Translations under genes and position numbers: made by a program
DNA from: Lota lota
Lineage: Eukaryota > Chordata > Actinopteri > Gadiformes > Lotidae
Direction: 5' to 3'
Length of the DNA stretch: 64,000 nucleotides
NCBI GenBank assembly: GCA_026745465.1
Contig: JACYXH010000785.1
Coordinates: forward strand, 97,501 to 161,500
Part shown: positions 11,282 through 23,210 of the stretch, in pieces
Layout: each line of letters begins with the position of its first letter
Numbering within the stretch: position 1 is the first letter of the stretch
Notes under the pieces: generated by a model
The model's database searches: none
Seen by the model: only the letters and a program-made list of their open reading frames with translations
Told to the model about the DNA's origin: nothing

Positions 11282-11765
11282 AGGCAGCGTGTCGTTTATA
11301 AATCGGATTACGTCACCAGTCATTTAAATCCGGACCGATTTCCTCACCTCTAGCGCCCTCTGCTGTTAAAAGCGTTAACATCAAGCCCCATTTGTTAAAA
11401 CCATTAAACCATTTTGTTCTTTGCGGTACGCTCTTCTGCCAATATTGCCATACAGGAATATCAAATGTACAAGCCTAAGGACATACAAATATAATGATTT
11501 AAAAAACACGATCATTTTGGTTTTAAAAGCCCCATGTCTATAAAGCCGTCTTATTATGTCTGCGTGTTGTCCTGAGTGACGTCTGGAACAGATTCAAATA
11601 TCGACTGTCTTCTAATGGTCTTCTAGTGCTCAGCCTTTAGGAGGGACGCTTTCAATATCAAGGCTTATCATTCGCCTGCTTACATTTGAAACCAACGTCA
11701 ACATTTTCTGAACCATTACAGAATTAGCCCTATTTTAGTTTCTCACTTGCTATATTAATAACAAT
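11282..11765. other. Unique sequence with CTCF-like motif
   Basis: About 480 bp of unique sequence; the left part holds the motif at 11352-11366. No long open frame. Confidence 0.5.
11352..11366 (-). promoter_or_regulatory. CTCF-like motif 2 (minus)
   Basis: The minus strand reads ACAGCAGAGGGCGCT, one mismatch at position 1 from CCASYAGRKGGCRSY, with TAGAGG after it. AGCGCCCTCTGCTG on the plus strand is a typical CTCF signature. Confidence 0.55.
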
Positions 11766-11767
11766 AA

Positions 11768-11792
11768 ATGTGTGTGTGTGTGTGTGTGAACG

Positions 11793-11845
<53 letters not shown>

Positions 11846-11898
11846 TGGGTGTGTGAACGCCGTGTGTGTGTGTGTGAGTGTGAGTGGGTGTGTGAACG

Positions 11899-11949
<51 letters not shown>

Positions 11950-11955
11950 TGTGCT
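11768..11955. repeat. (TG)n with repeated GTGAACGCC spacers
   Basis: TG tract interrupted three times by GTGAACGCC and by GAGTGGGTGTG, giving a duplicated composite structure. Confidence 0.95.
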
Positions 11956-11999
11956 TGTTCCTCACTGATGCTGTCCAGAGGGCTTGGCTGAAAATCAGA

Positions 12000-12026
12000 T
12001 CACACACACACACACACACACACAAA

Positions 12027-12085
<59 letters not shown>
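12000..12085. repeat. (CA)n microsatellite, inverted to the preceding (TG)n
   Basis: CA tract with one AAACC interruption. It lies about 45 bp after a (TG)n tract, so the two can pair as a long hairpin. Confidence 0.97.
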
Positions 12086-12171
12086 GACACACATACAGTA
12101 AATAGTTTTCTGTCCAACTGGAAAAGTTCCAGCGTGTGATATTCAGACAAGCGAGGATTAGCTAGCGGGCT

Positions 12172-12240
12172 AAATATATATATATATTTATATCATGTTT
12201 ATCTTTGTTTCTTTAGATATATATTTATATATATATACAT
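12172..12240. repeat. A+T-rich (TA)n region
   Basis: Two TATATATATT-type blocks flank a short TTGTTTCTTTAG spacer. Probable simple-sequence DNA. Confidence 0.85.
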
Positions 12241-12283
12241 TACCGTCTATCAAACTCCTCATCACGTCTAGGGACCTGTGTTA

Positions 12284-12582
12284 TCAGAGAGAGACAGAGA
12301 GTGAGGGAGACAGGGAGAGGGTGAGAGGCAGAGAGAGGAGAAAGAAAGAGAGAGAGGGAGACAGAGAGAGAGAGAAACAGGGATAGAGGGATAGAGAGAG
12401 GGGAGAGAGAGAGACAGAAATACAGAGACAGAGAGAGAGAACAATAGAGAGGGATAGAGGGAGAGAGAGAGCGAGAGGGAGAGAGGAGAAAGAAAGAGAC
12501 AGAGAGAGAACAATAGAGAGGGATAGAGGGAGAGAGAGCGAGAGGGAGAGAGGAGACAGAAAGAGACAGAGAGTGGGAGACA

Positions 12583-12626
<44 letters not shown>

Positions 12627-12734
12627 AAATAGAGGGTGAGAGAGGGAGAGAGAGATGGAGAGAGGGGAGAGAGAGAGACAGAAATACAGAGACAGAGAGA
12701 GAGAACAATAGAGAGAGAGAGAGCGAGAGAGAGA

Positions 12735-12814
<80 letters not shown>

Positions 12815-12815
12815 G
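12284..12815. repeat. Imperfect (GA)n polypurine tract, ~530 bp
   Basis: GA-rich throughout, with repeated blocks such as GACAGAGAGAGAGAACAATA and GGGATAGAGGGAGAG, ending in pure (GA)n at about 12740-12808. Duplicated sub-blocks show unit-level amplification. No gene. Confidence 0.95.
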
Positions 12816-13489
12816 ATCTCTGGGTCTTTAACTATTCTGGCAGAGAGGTCATTAAACGCGTCCCATCTCTGATTCGGCCTCAGGCGTTGGGGCCCCTGAC
12901 GTTAGGGCCGCCTCTCAATTTGTTTCTCAATCAGACGCGAAGCGTTGCACCCTGTGAGTGAAACTCCACAAGCCAAGCAAAGAACTGAACTAACCGTCCA
13001 TCAATGATCCCGTTAGTGGGATGTGTTTTCAGGGCCTGCAGCGAGAGCTCACAGAACTCTAATCTAAGATTGCTTTTCTGATTAACAACGCCTCCATTTT
13101 GCCGCCGACGTTCGCGGGCCGCCGTGTGTTTGAACCGAGAGCCGCTGACGGAGTAACGAGCCATGCGGGGCTGATCACCAGCAGCTGGTTCTTTTGTGAA
13201 GACCCTATTACGTTAAAAACCCATCTCGTCTCGGATTCCGTTTGTAGCGCGCTTACAAGGGCTAAAATGGGCGGCCGGGGTGAGTGTGTGCACACGGAAT
13301 GAGGAACGCAGAAACAGAATTAGAGGATTACTGCTCTTTGAAGACAACAAACACGTTGGAGGAACTTCGAGAGAATTCTGTTGATTTCAGATCTCATCTC
13401 AGACTCCAAAGAGCAGCGGAGTCTATGGTGGACAAATTGAACCAGTCTGCGTAACACGCCTTAGGTCCTTCTGATGATCTAACCCTAAC
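12816..13489. other. Unique sequence, GC-moderate, no gene
   Basis: About 670 bp of unique sequence with short frames only; one 77-78-codon frame on each strand around 12930-13300 has no recognised similarity. Contains ATTAACAACGCCTCCATTTT and other non-repetitive sequence. Confidence 0.5.
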
Positions 13490-13637
13490 CCCCACACACA
13501 CACGCACGCACACACACGCACACACACATACACACATACACACCACAACACGCACACGCACACCCCACACACATACACACACATACGCACACACACACAT
13601 ACATACCACAACACACACACGCACACCACACATACGC

Positions 13638-13681
<44 letters not shown>

Positions 13682-13901
13682 GCACACACACATACACATG
13701 CACACACACAAAGAATCAAGGAAGCACACACCCGCACACACACACATGCACACAAATAATCAAGGAAACACACACACACACGCACACACACATACACACA
13801 TACACACCACAACACGCACACGCACACCCCACACACATACACACACATACGCACACACACACATACATACCACAACACACACACGCACACCACACATACG
13901 C

Positions 13902-13935
<34 letters not shown>

Positions 13936-14008
13936 GCACACACACATACACATGCACACACACAAAGAATCAAGGAAGCACACACCCGCACACACACACA
14001 TGCACACC
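13490..14008. repeat. CA-rich block, tandemly duplicated (~260 bp x2)
   Basis: The CACCACAACACGCACACGCA module at about 13537 recurs at about 13801, 264 bp later. The terminal AAGAATCAAGGAAGCACACA module at 13711 recurs at 13965, 254 bp later. The whole ~260-bp CA-rich segment was therefore duplicated in tandem, with the internal CA run differing in length. Confidence 0.93.
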
Positions 14009-14826
14009 GTGCCCTATTCCAGCCAACATGAAAGCAGAGCTCGACCAATCCTTGTTGAGTTAATCTACAAATCTTTCTATCTGGTCCGGTTCCTGCTGCT
14101 GTTTTAGGTGGACTCAGATGTGTTATTAGGACACAGTTCCTCCGAACGGTTCGAGAGATGTTGGAGATCTCATCAATGAATCATGCACACGTTGCGCTCC
14201 CCCACAGCGCGAGATCTGCTTAGGGTGAGGAAAATTACATCCACATCAAAGAAACCTTCTTAAAAGAGCAACTTTAGAAAAATTAATATTTGATAATGCT
14301 GAAAGCACACAGGCCACAAGTGCCTGAAATCTCTTTAGAATATTAAAACTTCTAATACGCCATACTTAGTTGGTATTAAGGATTAAAACAGCATATAAGA
14401 TGCATTTAAAAATCGTTTTGCATATCAAAATACAATTTGTGAGCTCCGACGTAATGAAAGCTATTGAGTAGAGGTTTAATGAGGTTTTCAAAGGGCGCTT
14501 TTCCGCCACCTGGTGGTCCTGTGGTCCAACTGCAGGGTGGACGGCGGACACGCGGACCCAAGGCAACACTGCTGCTCTATCTTGTAACGGAATTTGTTCA
14601 AGTTCAGAATTTTCATTGATGTATTTCAATGCTCACAGTTTACTCTAAATATGAGTATAAAGGGAGGTTTGTTAAATGCATACATTTGACATCGACATAA
14701 ATGTGCTTACTAATAAATAAAAACATATCGTAGATGTGAAATAATTGGGGCAGCAAGCACGGAAATCCAGCCTCCAAAAATACTGCTGAGGTCAGAAGAA
14801 TCACTGCGTGAGAGAGTCCTCTGTCA
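14009..14826. other. A+T-rich unique sequence with CTCF-like motif
   Basis: About 800 bp of unique sequence. The motif lies at 14512-14526. Several ATTTAAAT-like stretches occur; no gene recognised. Confidence 0.5.
14512..14526 (-). promoter_or_regulatory. CTCF-like motif 3 (minus)
   Basis: The minus strand reads CCACCAGGTGGCGGA, matching CCASYAGRKGGCRSY except at the last position. The core CCACCTGGTGG is palindromic, but the flanks fit the minus orientation better. Confidence 0.5.
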
Positions 14827-14859
14827 GCAGAGAGAGAGAGCGAGAGAGAGAGAGAGAGA

Positions 14860-14938
<79 letters not shown>
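14827..14938. repeat. (GA)n passing into (GACA)n
   Basis: GA run to about 14893, then pure (GACA)n to 14938, followed by GATAGAGATAGACAG. Confidence 0.97.
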
Positions 14939-14939
<1 letters not shown>

Positions 14940-15005
14940 GATAGAGATAGACAGGTACAGAGAGAGAGAAAGATGGAGTCAGACATTCAGGCAGCCCCCA
15001 GTAGT

Positions 15006-15452
<447 letters not shown>

Positions 15453-15486
15453 TGATCACAACACACACACACACACACGCACACAG

Positions 15487-15568
<82 letters not shown>
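15453..15568. repeat. (CA)n microsatellite
   Basis: CA run with CGCACACAGG interruption near the left end. Confidence 0.98.
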
Positions 15569-15571
<3 letters not shown>

Positions 15572-16205
15572 TCAACCGAGCGTGTGACAGAGAAACGACG
15601 AACACGAAAGTCCACTCATGGACAAATGATGTTAAAATAGCGTGGAACAGACGCGCTGTTAGGCACGAATGAAAACCGAACCACGGAACAGAAAGACAAG
15701 GGCCATGTGTCCGAAAACTCATTTGGGGAACGTCTACAAACTGACTTCCTTCTTCTTGTTGTGTTTTCTGAAAGATAAACCGGTGAAATGACCTCTTTGG
15801 GTGTTTGACGAGGTGGTAAATAAAGTGTCCGTTGTGGTTCATTCGTTCTGGGAAGCTTTGTGTTCATCCAGACATTTAAAGTGAATATTGTTTCTAGTGG
15901 AGGAACATACTTAGTGACGACCCAAATGCAGACCTGCCGATCCTGTCTGCTCTCTGCCTCTGACCTCCTGGAAGTCCCACCTGGGACTGGTGTGACTGGT
16001 GTGACACCAGAAAAGTCTGGTACTAGGTCAGGTCTGAAATAAATATCAACACGGATGATATTGATACAACTCAAATGCTGCATTTGGGTTTTATTAATCA
16101 ATGTTTGTTAAAGTGTTGTCTGCCTTTAAGTAAAGTAAGCCTTTGATCATTTGGAAAAGTAAGAATCGCCGTGGGTTACATTGTGCCTGTGTTTTGTAAT
16201 TCGCG

Positions 16206-16220
16206 CCAGTGGGTGGCGCT
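16206..16220 (+). promoter_or_regulatory. CTCF-like motif 4 (plus)
   Basis: CCAGTGGGTGGCGCT matches CCASYAGRKGGCRSY with one mismatch (G at position 6). First plus-oriented motif of the cluster. Confidence 0.5.
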
Positions 16221-16465
16221 GTGAGTGTTTGAGTGGAAGTAAATCATTTAAAGTAATTGGGCCAGGTGTGTGGACGGGTTCGCCAGGTAACGGGAGCTCG
16301 CTGTTTCCACGCGGGACAACCGCCTACCCATCGACTGCGGTTTGATTTGTAAGACTCGAGGATGAACGTCGCGGCCTGCTGTGTTTTTAAAAAAAGATTT
16401 AATTAAAACGGAGTCCGTTACAGAGACTAAGTGTTCCTTCCAAGTATAACTTCAACCAGAATGAA

Positions 16466-16483
16466 CCCCCCCCCCCCCCCCCC
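16466..16483. repeat. Poly(C) tract of 18 nt
   Basis: Uninterrupted C run in otherwise unique sequence. Confidence 0.95.
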
Positions 16484-17580
16484 TGAGGATTCTGAGGACT
16501 AGTGGAGATGGCGACGCAGGAACGGCGAGGATCGCCAGCCATCAAACAGGTTAGAGACCGCCTCTAAAGGCCCTTTGAGCTGCGTTGTTAAAGTTGTCAA
16601 GCCTTTGGTCTTTTGAATGTAACGTCAACACATACAAATGACAGGCGACAGAGAAAGTATGTATGTATCACGTGGTTTGGTGGATGGGTTGCGCTGCGGG
16701 ACTGCGCGTCGTGGTGGTAAATATCCTGCAGCTTAAATGCATATATCTACAAATAATTACACTTAAACAAAACAGGAAAACCTCCAACAAAAGGGCAAAC
16801 TTAAGTTACCGTAGGTAGGCTCTTGACAGACGATTTATCTGTTTAAAAAAAGATTTCATTCATGTGTCATAATCCGAGACTGTATCTAATGGGTCATAAT
16901 GCTTGTAGGACAAAGCTGTCCTCCGCTAAAGCAAAGGTTTGGTGTAAAAGTCTGCCGTGTCGGTGCACAGTGTGATGCGGTCAAGTGAAATGGGAATATT
17001 ACACCATTAAAGACAATTCCCATGGATTGTGTCAAAGAATGTCAGCTCCCAGACCCTGACGGATCACATGACCTCCACTCGTGGCTAGCTCCACCTCACT
17101 TTCTGTTTCACCGGGAAACGCGTCATCAGGAGAACCAGCCTGGATGTAACGGCGTTTGAATGAGTGTGTGTGGCACAGGTTCAAAGGTCGGCTGCCATAT
17201 GTCGAGTTACTCTAACTAGGCTTCAGAGACGGGGATTATGGATCTACTATTGGGTTCTGCAGGCCCCGGTGACCCACATAATTAATGTATTGATAAGGAA
17301 ATATGACCTTGCCTGCACATCTGAGCGTTATGGATCCCACATCATACGATTTTATTAAGATGGATGTCAGCGTGTGCTCTTGATCGGCAATATGAACTTC
17401 ATGGTGTACGTTTGATGTGGAAAACCTTCTGAGCGAGCATCAACACCCACAGGTGTGGCGGAGTGGACCAGCCTGTAGGCTAAGCTAGGTCCCCTGGCTA
17501 GGCCCCAGTGCATGCTGTGTTCTTGTAGTACGCAGGACCCCACGTACATTAATGCGGCAAAGGAAGACGGAGTCAAGGTC

Positions 17581-17833
17581 CCCTTGGTCCCCCCACCCCC
17601 TCGGTCTCCCCCCCCCCCCTCCCCTGCCCTCCACCCACCCCCTCAGTCTCCCACCCCTCGGTCTCCCCCCTCCCACCCCCACCCCTCGGTCTCCCCCCCC
17701 CCCACCCCCTCCACCCACCCCCTCAGTCTCCCACCCCCCTCGGTCTCCCCCCCCTCCCCCCCACCCCCTCAGTCTCCCCCCTCCCCCCCACCCCCTCAGT
17801 CTCCCACCCCCTCGGTCTCCCCCCCTCCCAACC
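17581..17833. repeat. C-rich array with CTCGGTCTCCC modules
   Basis: Repeats of CCACCCCCTCAGTCTCCC and CCCTCGGTCTCCC separated by C runs of varying length. Opposite-strand Gly-rich and Pro-rich frames are artefacts. Confidence 0.93.
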
Positions 17834-17957
17834 CCTTCCCGCTGTGACGTCATGAGCGCAGACTAAACGCGAGAACGCTGACCCAAATGAGCGGTTGAGC
17901 TGCAGCTGCACAGCTCGGATGTATTGGCGATCAAAGCGTTTTTGGTTCACCGGAACA

Positions 17958-17981
17958 GGGGGGGGGGGGGGGGGGGGGGGG
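17958..17981. repeat. Poly(G) tract of 24 nt
   Basis: Uninterrupted G run. Confidence 0.95.
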
Positions 17982-18104
17982 CAGGTGTGTGGAACAACGT
18001 GCTGATGCTAACTGTTTTTTAAAGCGTTTCCATCTTCACGATGTTCCCAGCCGCCGGCGTCTCGCCCGCATCCAGGGTGAAATATGGTTGAAGTTTTAGT
18101 GCTG

Positions 18105-18105
<1 letters not shown>

Positions 18106-18144
<39 letters not shown>

Positions 18145-18155
18145 GTATATATATT
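18106..18155. repeat. (TG)n passing into (TA)n
   Basis: TG run followed by TATATATGTGTATATATA. Confidence 0.95.
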
Positions 18156-18699
18156 TTTTAAACAAGCCGTTTAACCCCCGTCGCATGTTTTAAACGAACC
18201 ACTGTTTTCTGTTCTAACCTACCGACTGTTCAGAGACACATTATTTATCTCTATGCCTGAACGCAGATATGATGCACATCACGCTTGACACTGTGTATAT
18301 ATTTAAATGTGTATGCATGCCTGCATGCAAGTTAAAATAGGATTATTATTGGGTTATGTTTTTCTAGCAAATTAGGGCGCAAAAGGCTGTGCGGTTTTGA
18401 GGTGCACATCGTCTGCAACACCTGAGCTCCCAGGTGTGAAACGCTCCGATGTTGGGCGGGTGTGATCACCAGTCAAATTAAATCGGAGACGTCAGTTCCC
18501 CGTGTCAGCGCGCCCCTCTCGGCACGCTGAGAGTGACAAGCTCCCCTATTGGAGGCTGGGTTCCAGCGTGTCGAGCACAAGGTGTAGCTCCTATCTTACA
18601 TGACTCCAGATGTACACGGGCGTAGCTCACGGCGTCCCCCCCCCCCCCCCCCAAAATACACATGCTGCGCTTTAGAATGTTCTTTAGAAGACTTCTACA

Positions 18700-19118
18700 A
18701 TGGGAGTTCTAGAACTTTGTGTTCTAGGTGGTGTGTGTTCTAGAGTGCAATGAGTTCTACAGTGTAATGAGTTCCAGAATGTTGTGTTTTAGATGGTGTG
18801 TGTGTGTGTGTTCTATAGTGTAATGAGTTCCAGAATGTTGTGTTCTAGATGGTGTGTGTGTTCTAGAGTGTAATGAGTTCCAGAATGTTGTGTTTTAGAT
18901 GGTGTGTGTGTTCTAGAGTGTAATGAGTTCCAGAATGTTGTGTTCTAGATGGTGTGTGTGTTCTAGAGTGTAATGAGTTTCAGAATGTTGTGTTCTAGAT
19001 GGTGTGTGTGTTCTAGAGTGTAATGAGTTTCAGAATGTTGTGTTCTAGATGGTGTGTGTGTGCTAGAGTGTAATGAGTTGTAGAATGTTGTGTTCTACAT
19101 GATGCGTTGTAGAATGTT
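18700..19118. repeat. 50-bp minisatellite, ~8 copies
   Basis: Units of about 50 bp contain GTTCTAGATGGTGTGTGTG, TTCTAGAGTGTAATGAG and TTCCAGAATGTTGT. The TG stretch varies in length, and the first and last units are degenerate. Frequent TCTAGA palindromes. Confidence 0.94.
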
Positions 19119-20565
19119 GTGAGTTGTCAGGCCGTGGGTGAAATAATCCCCTCTGCCAGTGTTCGACTAAGCGTTCCAGACACACTGCGTATCTCCGGCG
19201 TGGAGCTCTTGATGTGTGAAAGTAGGAAAGTGCAGCAGTTAGCCAGCAGCCCTCGGCCAGGAGAAATGGAAACGTACAGTTTGTGTTTCCAGCCGGCCGC
19301 TCCTCTGGGACTCTGCTTCCAAGATTTATAGCTGTTTCTTACGTCCGATCCATAAAAACCCATCGCAGGGCACAGCGCTACAAGGATTATGTTTTGAAGG
19401 AGTTTTTATCCAGACTCTCATTTTTCAAACATCAATTCTCTTCATTTATTTAAAGCATATTTTTACGTCCAACCAGCAGAATTTAAACTCTCTGGTTAAA
19501 GTTCTGCTGTGGAAAAAACATTAGACAAAATCTTATCTAAAGGATACATTTTATATCTTGTGTTTAATATGTAATTACTTAGTGACACTATAACGTCCAC
19601 ATTGAAGCAGCAGGACATTGCAATGCACCCCAGGACCATGCTGAGCTTTCTAGAAGCCAGTGGGGTGTTGAAAAGGGCGCAGATCTTCGGCTGTAACCAG
19701 GCCGCTGTATCTGATGAAAGACTGGTGACTTTCTGACGCTAGGGGCTGAAGACGACCGTGAACTAGGCCAGCTGTAGCCCATAATCAGCTGCTATGACCC
19801 GGTTCCTCCACTAAGGGGCAGTATGGGACCGCTGTTGGCTCAGAGACGCTTCTGGAGCAGGCAGGCCGAACCCTCGACCCCGTCAGCTCTACACCGCTAG
19901 CTGGCGGATATTCACACAATACACATGGTAATAATGCAAAGTAATACACATATTAATGCCTAAGAGGAGTCTTTAAAATCCTATTAGTCCTAACAGCTTT
20001 TGATTTATAATACCGATTTAGAAGTGGGAATAATTAGGAAGATCAGTGGATTAAATTATGGGCAGATATATTTTATTTGTCATTTTGTGGTGTACATTTT
20101 CGAAAAATATCGCTACATAAAATAATAGAATAAACATAATACCTGTGTTGTGCTTAGTCAGGCGTAATACTAGTTACCAGATTTATTTGATTATATTAGT
20201 GGTAGAAAGCAGGCCTAGCAGCTTAACGCTCCCGGAGTGTTCCTGCTCCTGGAACGTCTCCGTCTGGAGTACCCGGGTTGTTCTCCGCGTTACCTGGGAG
20301 ACAGCGGAACCTTTCCGGGCTGTCCGTCACACCCAGCGGTCACAACTCCCTCATTAAAGTCTCCATTTATTCTGCGGTGATATTTTAGAGCGCGCCCAGC
20401 GCGGGCCACAGGTTAGCCGCAATTATGCTGACGCGGGCCGGGCTGTGGATGTGCTGAACGGAGACGTGAAGAGCAGGATTAGAGACGCTGGAAGATACAC
20501 AGTGGTTAACCTTCATTCATATCCCCTGCCTGATCACTCCCAACACCCCGGCAGCCTCCTCATCT
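19119..20565. other. Unique block with CTCF-like motif, no gene
   Basis: About 1.4 kb of mostly unique sequence, A+T-rich around 19380-19600 and 19910-20200 and more GC-rich to either side. It carries the motif at 19808. No supported coding region. Confidence 0.5.
19808..19822 (+). promoter_or_regulatory. CTCF-like motif 5 (plus)
   Basis: CCACTAAGGGGCAGT, one mismatch from CCASYAGRKGGCRSY and close to the common variant CCACTAGGGGGCAGT. Confidence 0.55.
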
Positions 20566-20795
20566 CCCCTCGCTCCTCCTCCTCCTCTTCTTCCTCCATG
20601 TCCTCGCTCCTCCTCCTTTTCTTCCTTATCTCTCCTCCTCTTTTTCCTCATCTCTCCTCTGTCCTCTCTCCTCCTCCTCATCATCTCCCCTCTCCCTCCT
20701 CTCTCCTCTTACTCATCTCCCCTCTCCCCTCTCTCCTCCTCCTCCTCCTCCTCCTCCTCCTCCTCCTCCCTCCTCCTCCTCCTCCTCCTCTCTCC
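20566..20795. repeat. Polypyrimidine (CTC/TCC)n tract
   Basis: CTCCTCCTCC-type blocks with TCTCCTC and TTCCTC variants. The Ser/Leu/Pro and Glu/Gly frames on the two strands are low complexity. Confidence 0.94.
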
Positions 20796-21650
20796 TGGGT
20801 GACCTTGACACCACATCAAGGCCGTAGAAGCGCTGCGTTGGCCTTTCCCGGGAGATTAAATTAAGTTTAAATATGTCTGATTGCAATTTAGTCATTTAAT
20901 GTCTCCCTTTGTGTTTTGTCGGCAGCGCTGAGGCGTTGGCTAACGATGTTGTTAAACTGCTCTCTGGTCTGCCCGGGGATTTGATCCCGTCTCCTGGAAC
21001 AGGAAGTGATGCCAAGTTGTCGTCTCGTCACAATGACGACAATCCAACAGAGCTGTCCTACAGAGAGGACAGCTTCTCGTGTTGTAGACGTTCTCGTCCA
21101 CAGGTGGACATCATTGTAAAGATCAGAAAAATGCTCTTCTAGGGGGACGTGTTTGACCACTTTTTTTTGCGTAGTTGTGCGTCGTCTTCCTATAACGTGA
21201 ACGATAGCATAATGACGAGCACAGATTCTAGTGCGTGTTTTCTAGGTCCTGGTGAGTTCTAGAAATGGAGATAGAAGGTACGGGTAAAGATGTGAACCCA
21301 TCCTAGCGAATCGCTTCTGTGACGGCGTGGAGCGTTTGACGTTTGACTGCGGTTCTTCTTCAGGGCGAAACGGAGGCAGGGTTTGAGTCTGGTCCATCGT
21401 TTGTGTTATCTGTGTTGTGGCACTCCACCGAGGGAACGCACATCCACGCATGCGGACGCACGAGTCGGATTTCCCCTCCTGCTCTCCTGATGTCCGGACA
21501 AAAGGGTTGTCGTGACGACGTCACATGTAGTCCTACCTTGTAGTCCTGGGTTCGGCTCCCTCCTCCTCCTTCTCAGTCAGGGTGTTCAGGCTCTCTACCC
21601 GTACAAGCGCTGAAGGGGGAACAGTTTGTCGCGGACCGGTTGTACATTTA
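20796..21650. other. Unique sequence with paired hairpins
   Basis: Unique sequence with no recognised gene. Two adjacent perfect 8-bp-arm inverted repeats lie at 21017-21042 and 21051-21074. Confidence 0.5.
21017..21074. other. Two adjacent short inverted repeats
   Basis: TTGTCGTC (21017-21024) pairs with GACGACAA (21035-21042). AGCTGTCC (21051-21058) pairs with GGACAGCT (21067-21074) around an 8-nt loop. Both are perfect. Function unknown; two 8-bp arms so close together are only mildly unexpected. Confidence 0.6.
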
Positions 21651-22370
21651 CCCCCCCCCCCCCCTCCCCCCCCAATGGGACCTGTGGATGTGTTGCTGTG
21701 TGAAGGGAAGTACCTGAGACGGGACAGCAGGGCGTACATGGTGGAAAACACGCCGTGAGGTTTCAGAGGTGGAAGACACATGAGAGGATACAGAGGGTGG
21801 GGGTGGGGGTGTGTGTGTGTTCCAACAGTCCGGTTGAACAGGGTTCTGCTGCGTCTTCCCCAAAAGCAGGGGGACCCTGTACCTCCCTCTCCCTCCCTCC
21901 CTCCCTCCCACTCCCTCACCCCCAGACTCATCAAAAAACCACAAAAGCAGGAACATTACGGAAGCTCTTTGATTTGTTTTGATGTGGGCAGTGAGTGGTT
22001 TTTAAAATCTCCTCAACCCCCCAGGCGGGGCCTGCCTCCCACCGGGGTAATGACCCACAGACCTGGCTGGTGTGTGTCGGGGGGGGGGGGAGGGGGGGGG
22101 GGGGTCTGTGATCAGTGGCAGGGCTGAGCTGGTGGACGCCTCCATTGATAAGATTGTATTAATTGGTGTGAATAGAGGAGTCCCTGCTCTCTGCTTGTAT
22201 ACGTTCACTATTAAAGTCATTACCCCCCCCCCCCCCCCACCCCCCACCCCCAGGGAGCTGACGGCGGCTCTCGGGGGTTAGGGAGGAACTGTTAGCCTCT
22301 CCTGCGCTGCGTCCCACCCTTTGATTCGTGGGGATGAGGGAGAGAGGGCCAGTCACATGGTAATGAGACC
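21651..22370. other. Unique sequence with poly(C) and poly(G) runs
   Basis: Contains C14-T-C8 at 21651-21673, G12-A-G13 at 22079-22104 and C16 at 22223-22238. The rest is unique with no coding support. A short GGTGGGGGTGGGGGTG element is at 21797-21810. Confidence 0.55.
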
Positions 22371-22605
22371 CTACCTCCACCTCAACCTCCACCACCTCCA
22401 CCACCATCACCACCTCCTCCACCTCCTCCTCCACCACCACTACCACTACCTCCACCTCAACCTCCACCACCTCCACCACCACCTCCTCCTCCACCACCAC
22501 TACCACTACCTCAACCTCCACCTCCTCCTCCACCACCTCCACCTCCACCTCCTCCTCCACCACCACCTCCTCCTCCACCACCTCCACCTCCTCCACCTCA
22601 GAGGA
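22371..22605. repeat. (CCACCT)n/(CCA)n polypyrimidine-like array
   Basis: CCTCCACCACCACTACC-type modules repeat with internal duplications. The plus strand reads as His-Leu-rich and the minus strand as Glu-Val-rich low complexity. Confidence 0.94.
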
Positions 22606-23045
22606 AACCCACAGGTTCGTCATGGCTGATGAGACGTGTGACGGAGAGTCTGGCGCCTGCGGAGAACGACAAGTGACCCCCCCCCCCCCCCCGTCGCTTT
22701 CATCTCCTCGGTCACATGACCGCAGCTACAAAGTTGAGACCCCCCCGCCTCCCGCCTCCATCACCAACAGCGCCTTGCTTGGCGAGCGTGCACGTGATAG
22801 TTCATGCACTGCGGGAGAGGCATATGTTAATAATAACATTTAATAAAAGTCAACATCCCCCTAAATGCTCCCCCCCCCCCCCAGCTGACTGGAGGGGGGA
22901 GGGGGGGCAGGAAATGGAAATGTGCCATTTGAGTGTGCGCTGTGGCAACGCTAGAGCTAATGGAGATCCTGGCGTCTGATTGGTTGGTTTTTGGTTTCGC
23001 CGCGGTTGACGAAGAGATGGCGATGAGGTCGATGATGAGGAGGAG
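22606..23045. other. Unique sequence with poly(C) runs
   Basis: Contains C16 (22677-22692) and a C13 run near 22870. No gene recognised. Confidence 0.5.
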
Positions 23046-23210
23046 GGACGGGATAGTGTAGGGGTTAGCCAAAAGTTTCTGGGTTCGATTCCCAATGTCC
23101 ACCTGGAGGCATCCTAGAGCAAGATGACCCCTGACCCCTACCCGCTCCTCAATGATCTGGGTTCACTGTAGAGCTCTTTGGATGAGAGTGTCTGCTAGAC
23201 GACTAAATGT
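23046..23210 (+). mobile_element. tRNA-derived SINE, unexpanded (copy 4)
   Basis: Head with B box GGTTCGATTCC at 23082-23092, a body containing GACCCCTACCCGCTCCTCAA once, and an L2-type tail AGCTCTTTGGATGAGAGTG then TCTGCTAGACGACTAAATG. About 165 bp. This copy shows what the SINE looks like without the 41-bp expansion found in the other four. Confidence 0.85.

Larger units (their letters stand above)
15569..17580. other. ~2-kb unique block, no gene recognised
   Basis: The longest repeat-poor block of the left half. It holds a 161-codon minus-strand frame (15616-16101) in non-repetitive sequence with no recognisable domain, a CTCF-like motif at 16206, an 18-nt C run (16466-16483) and an 8-bp-arm inverted repeat (ATGGGAAT 16990-16997 / ATTCCCAT 17016-17023). 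A frame of this length is about what chance would give in this much sequence. Confidence 0.5.
17834..18699. other. Unique sequence with poly(G), (TG)n and poly(C)
   Basis: Unique sequence interrupted by a 24-nt G run (17958-17981), a TG/TA tract (18106-18155) and a 17-nt C run (18636-18652). The stretch around 18440-18600 is CpG-bearing. No gene seen. Confidence 0.5.

Noticed and set aside
13481-13495. Interstitial telomere repeat (CTAACCCTAACCC)
   Set aside because: Only two units, directly adjacent to CA-rich sequence; too short to call.
16990-17023. 8-bp-arm inverted repeat as a structured RNA or miRNA
   Set aside because: Stem is only 8 bp with an 18-nt loop; far too short for a miRNA precursor.
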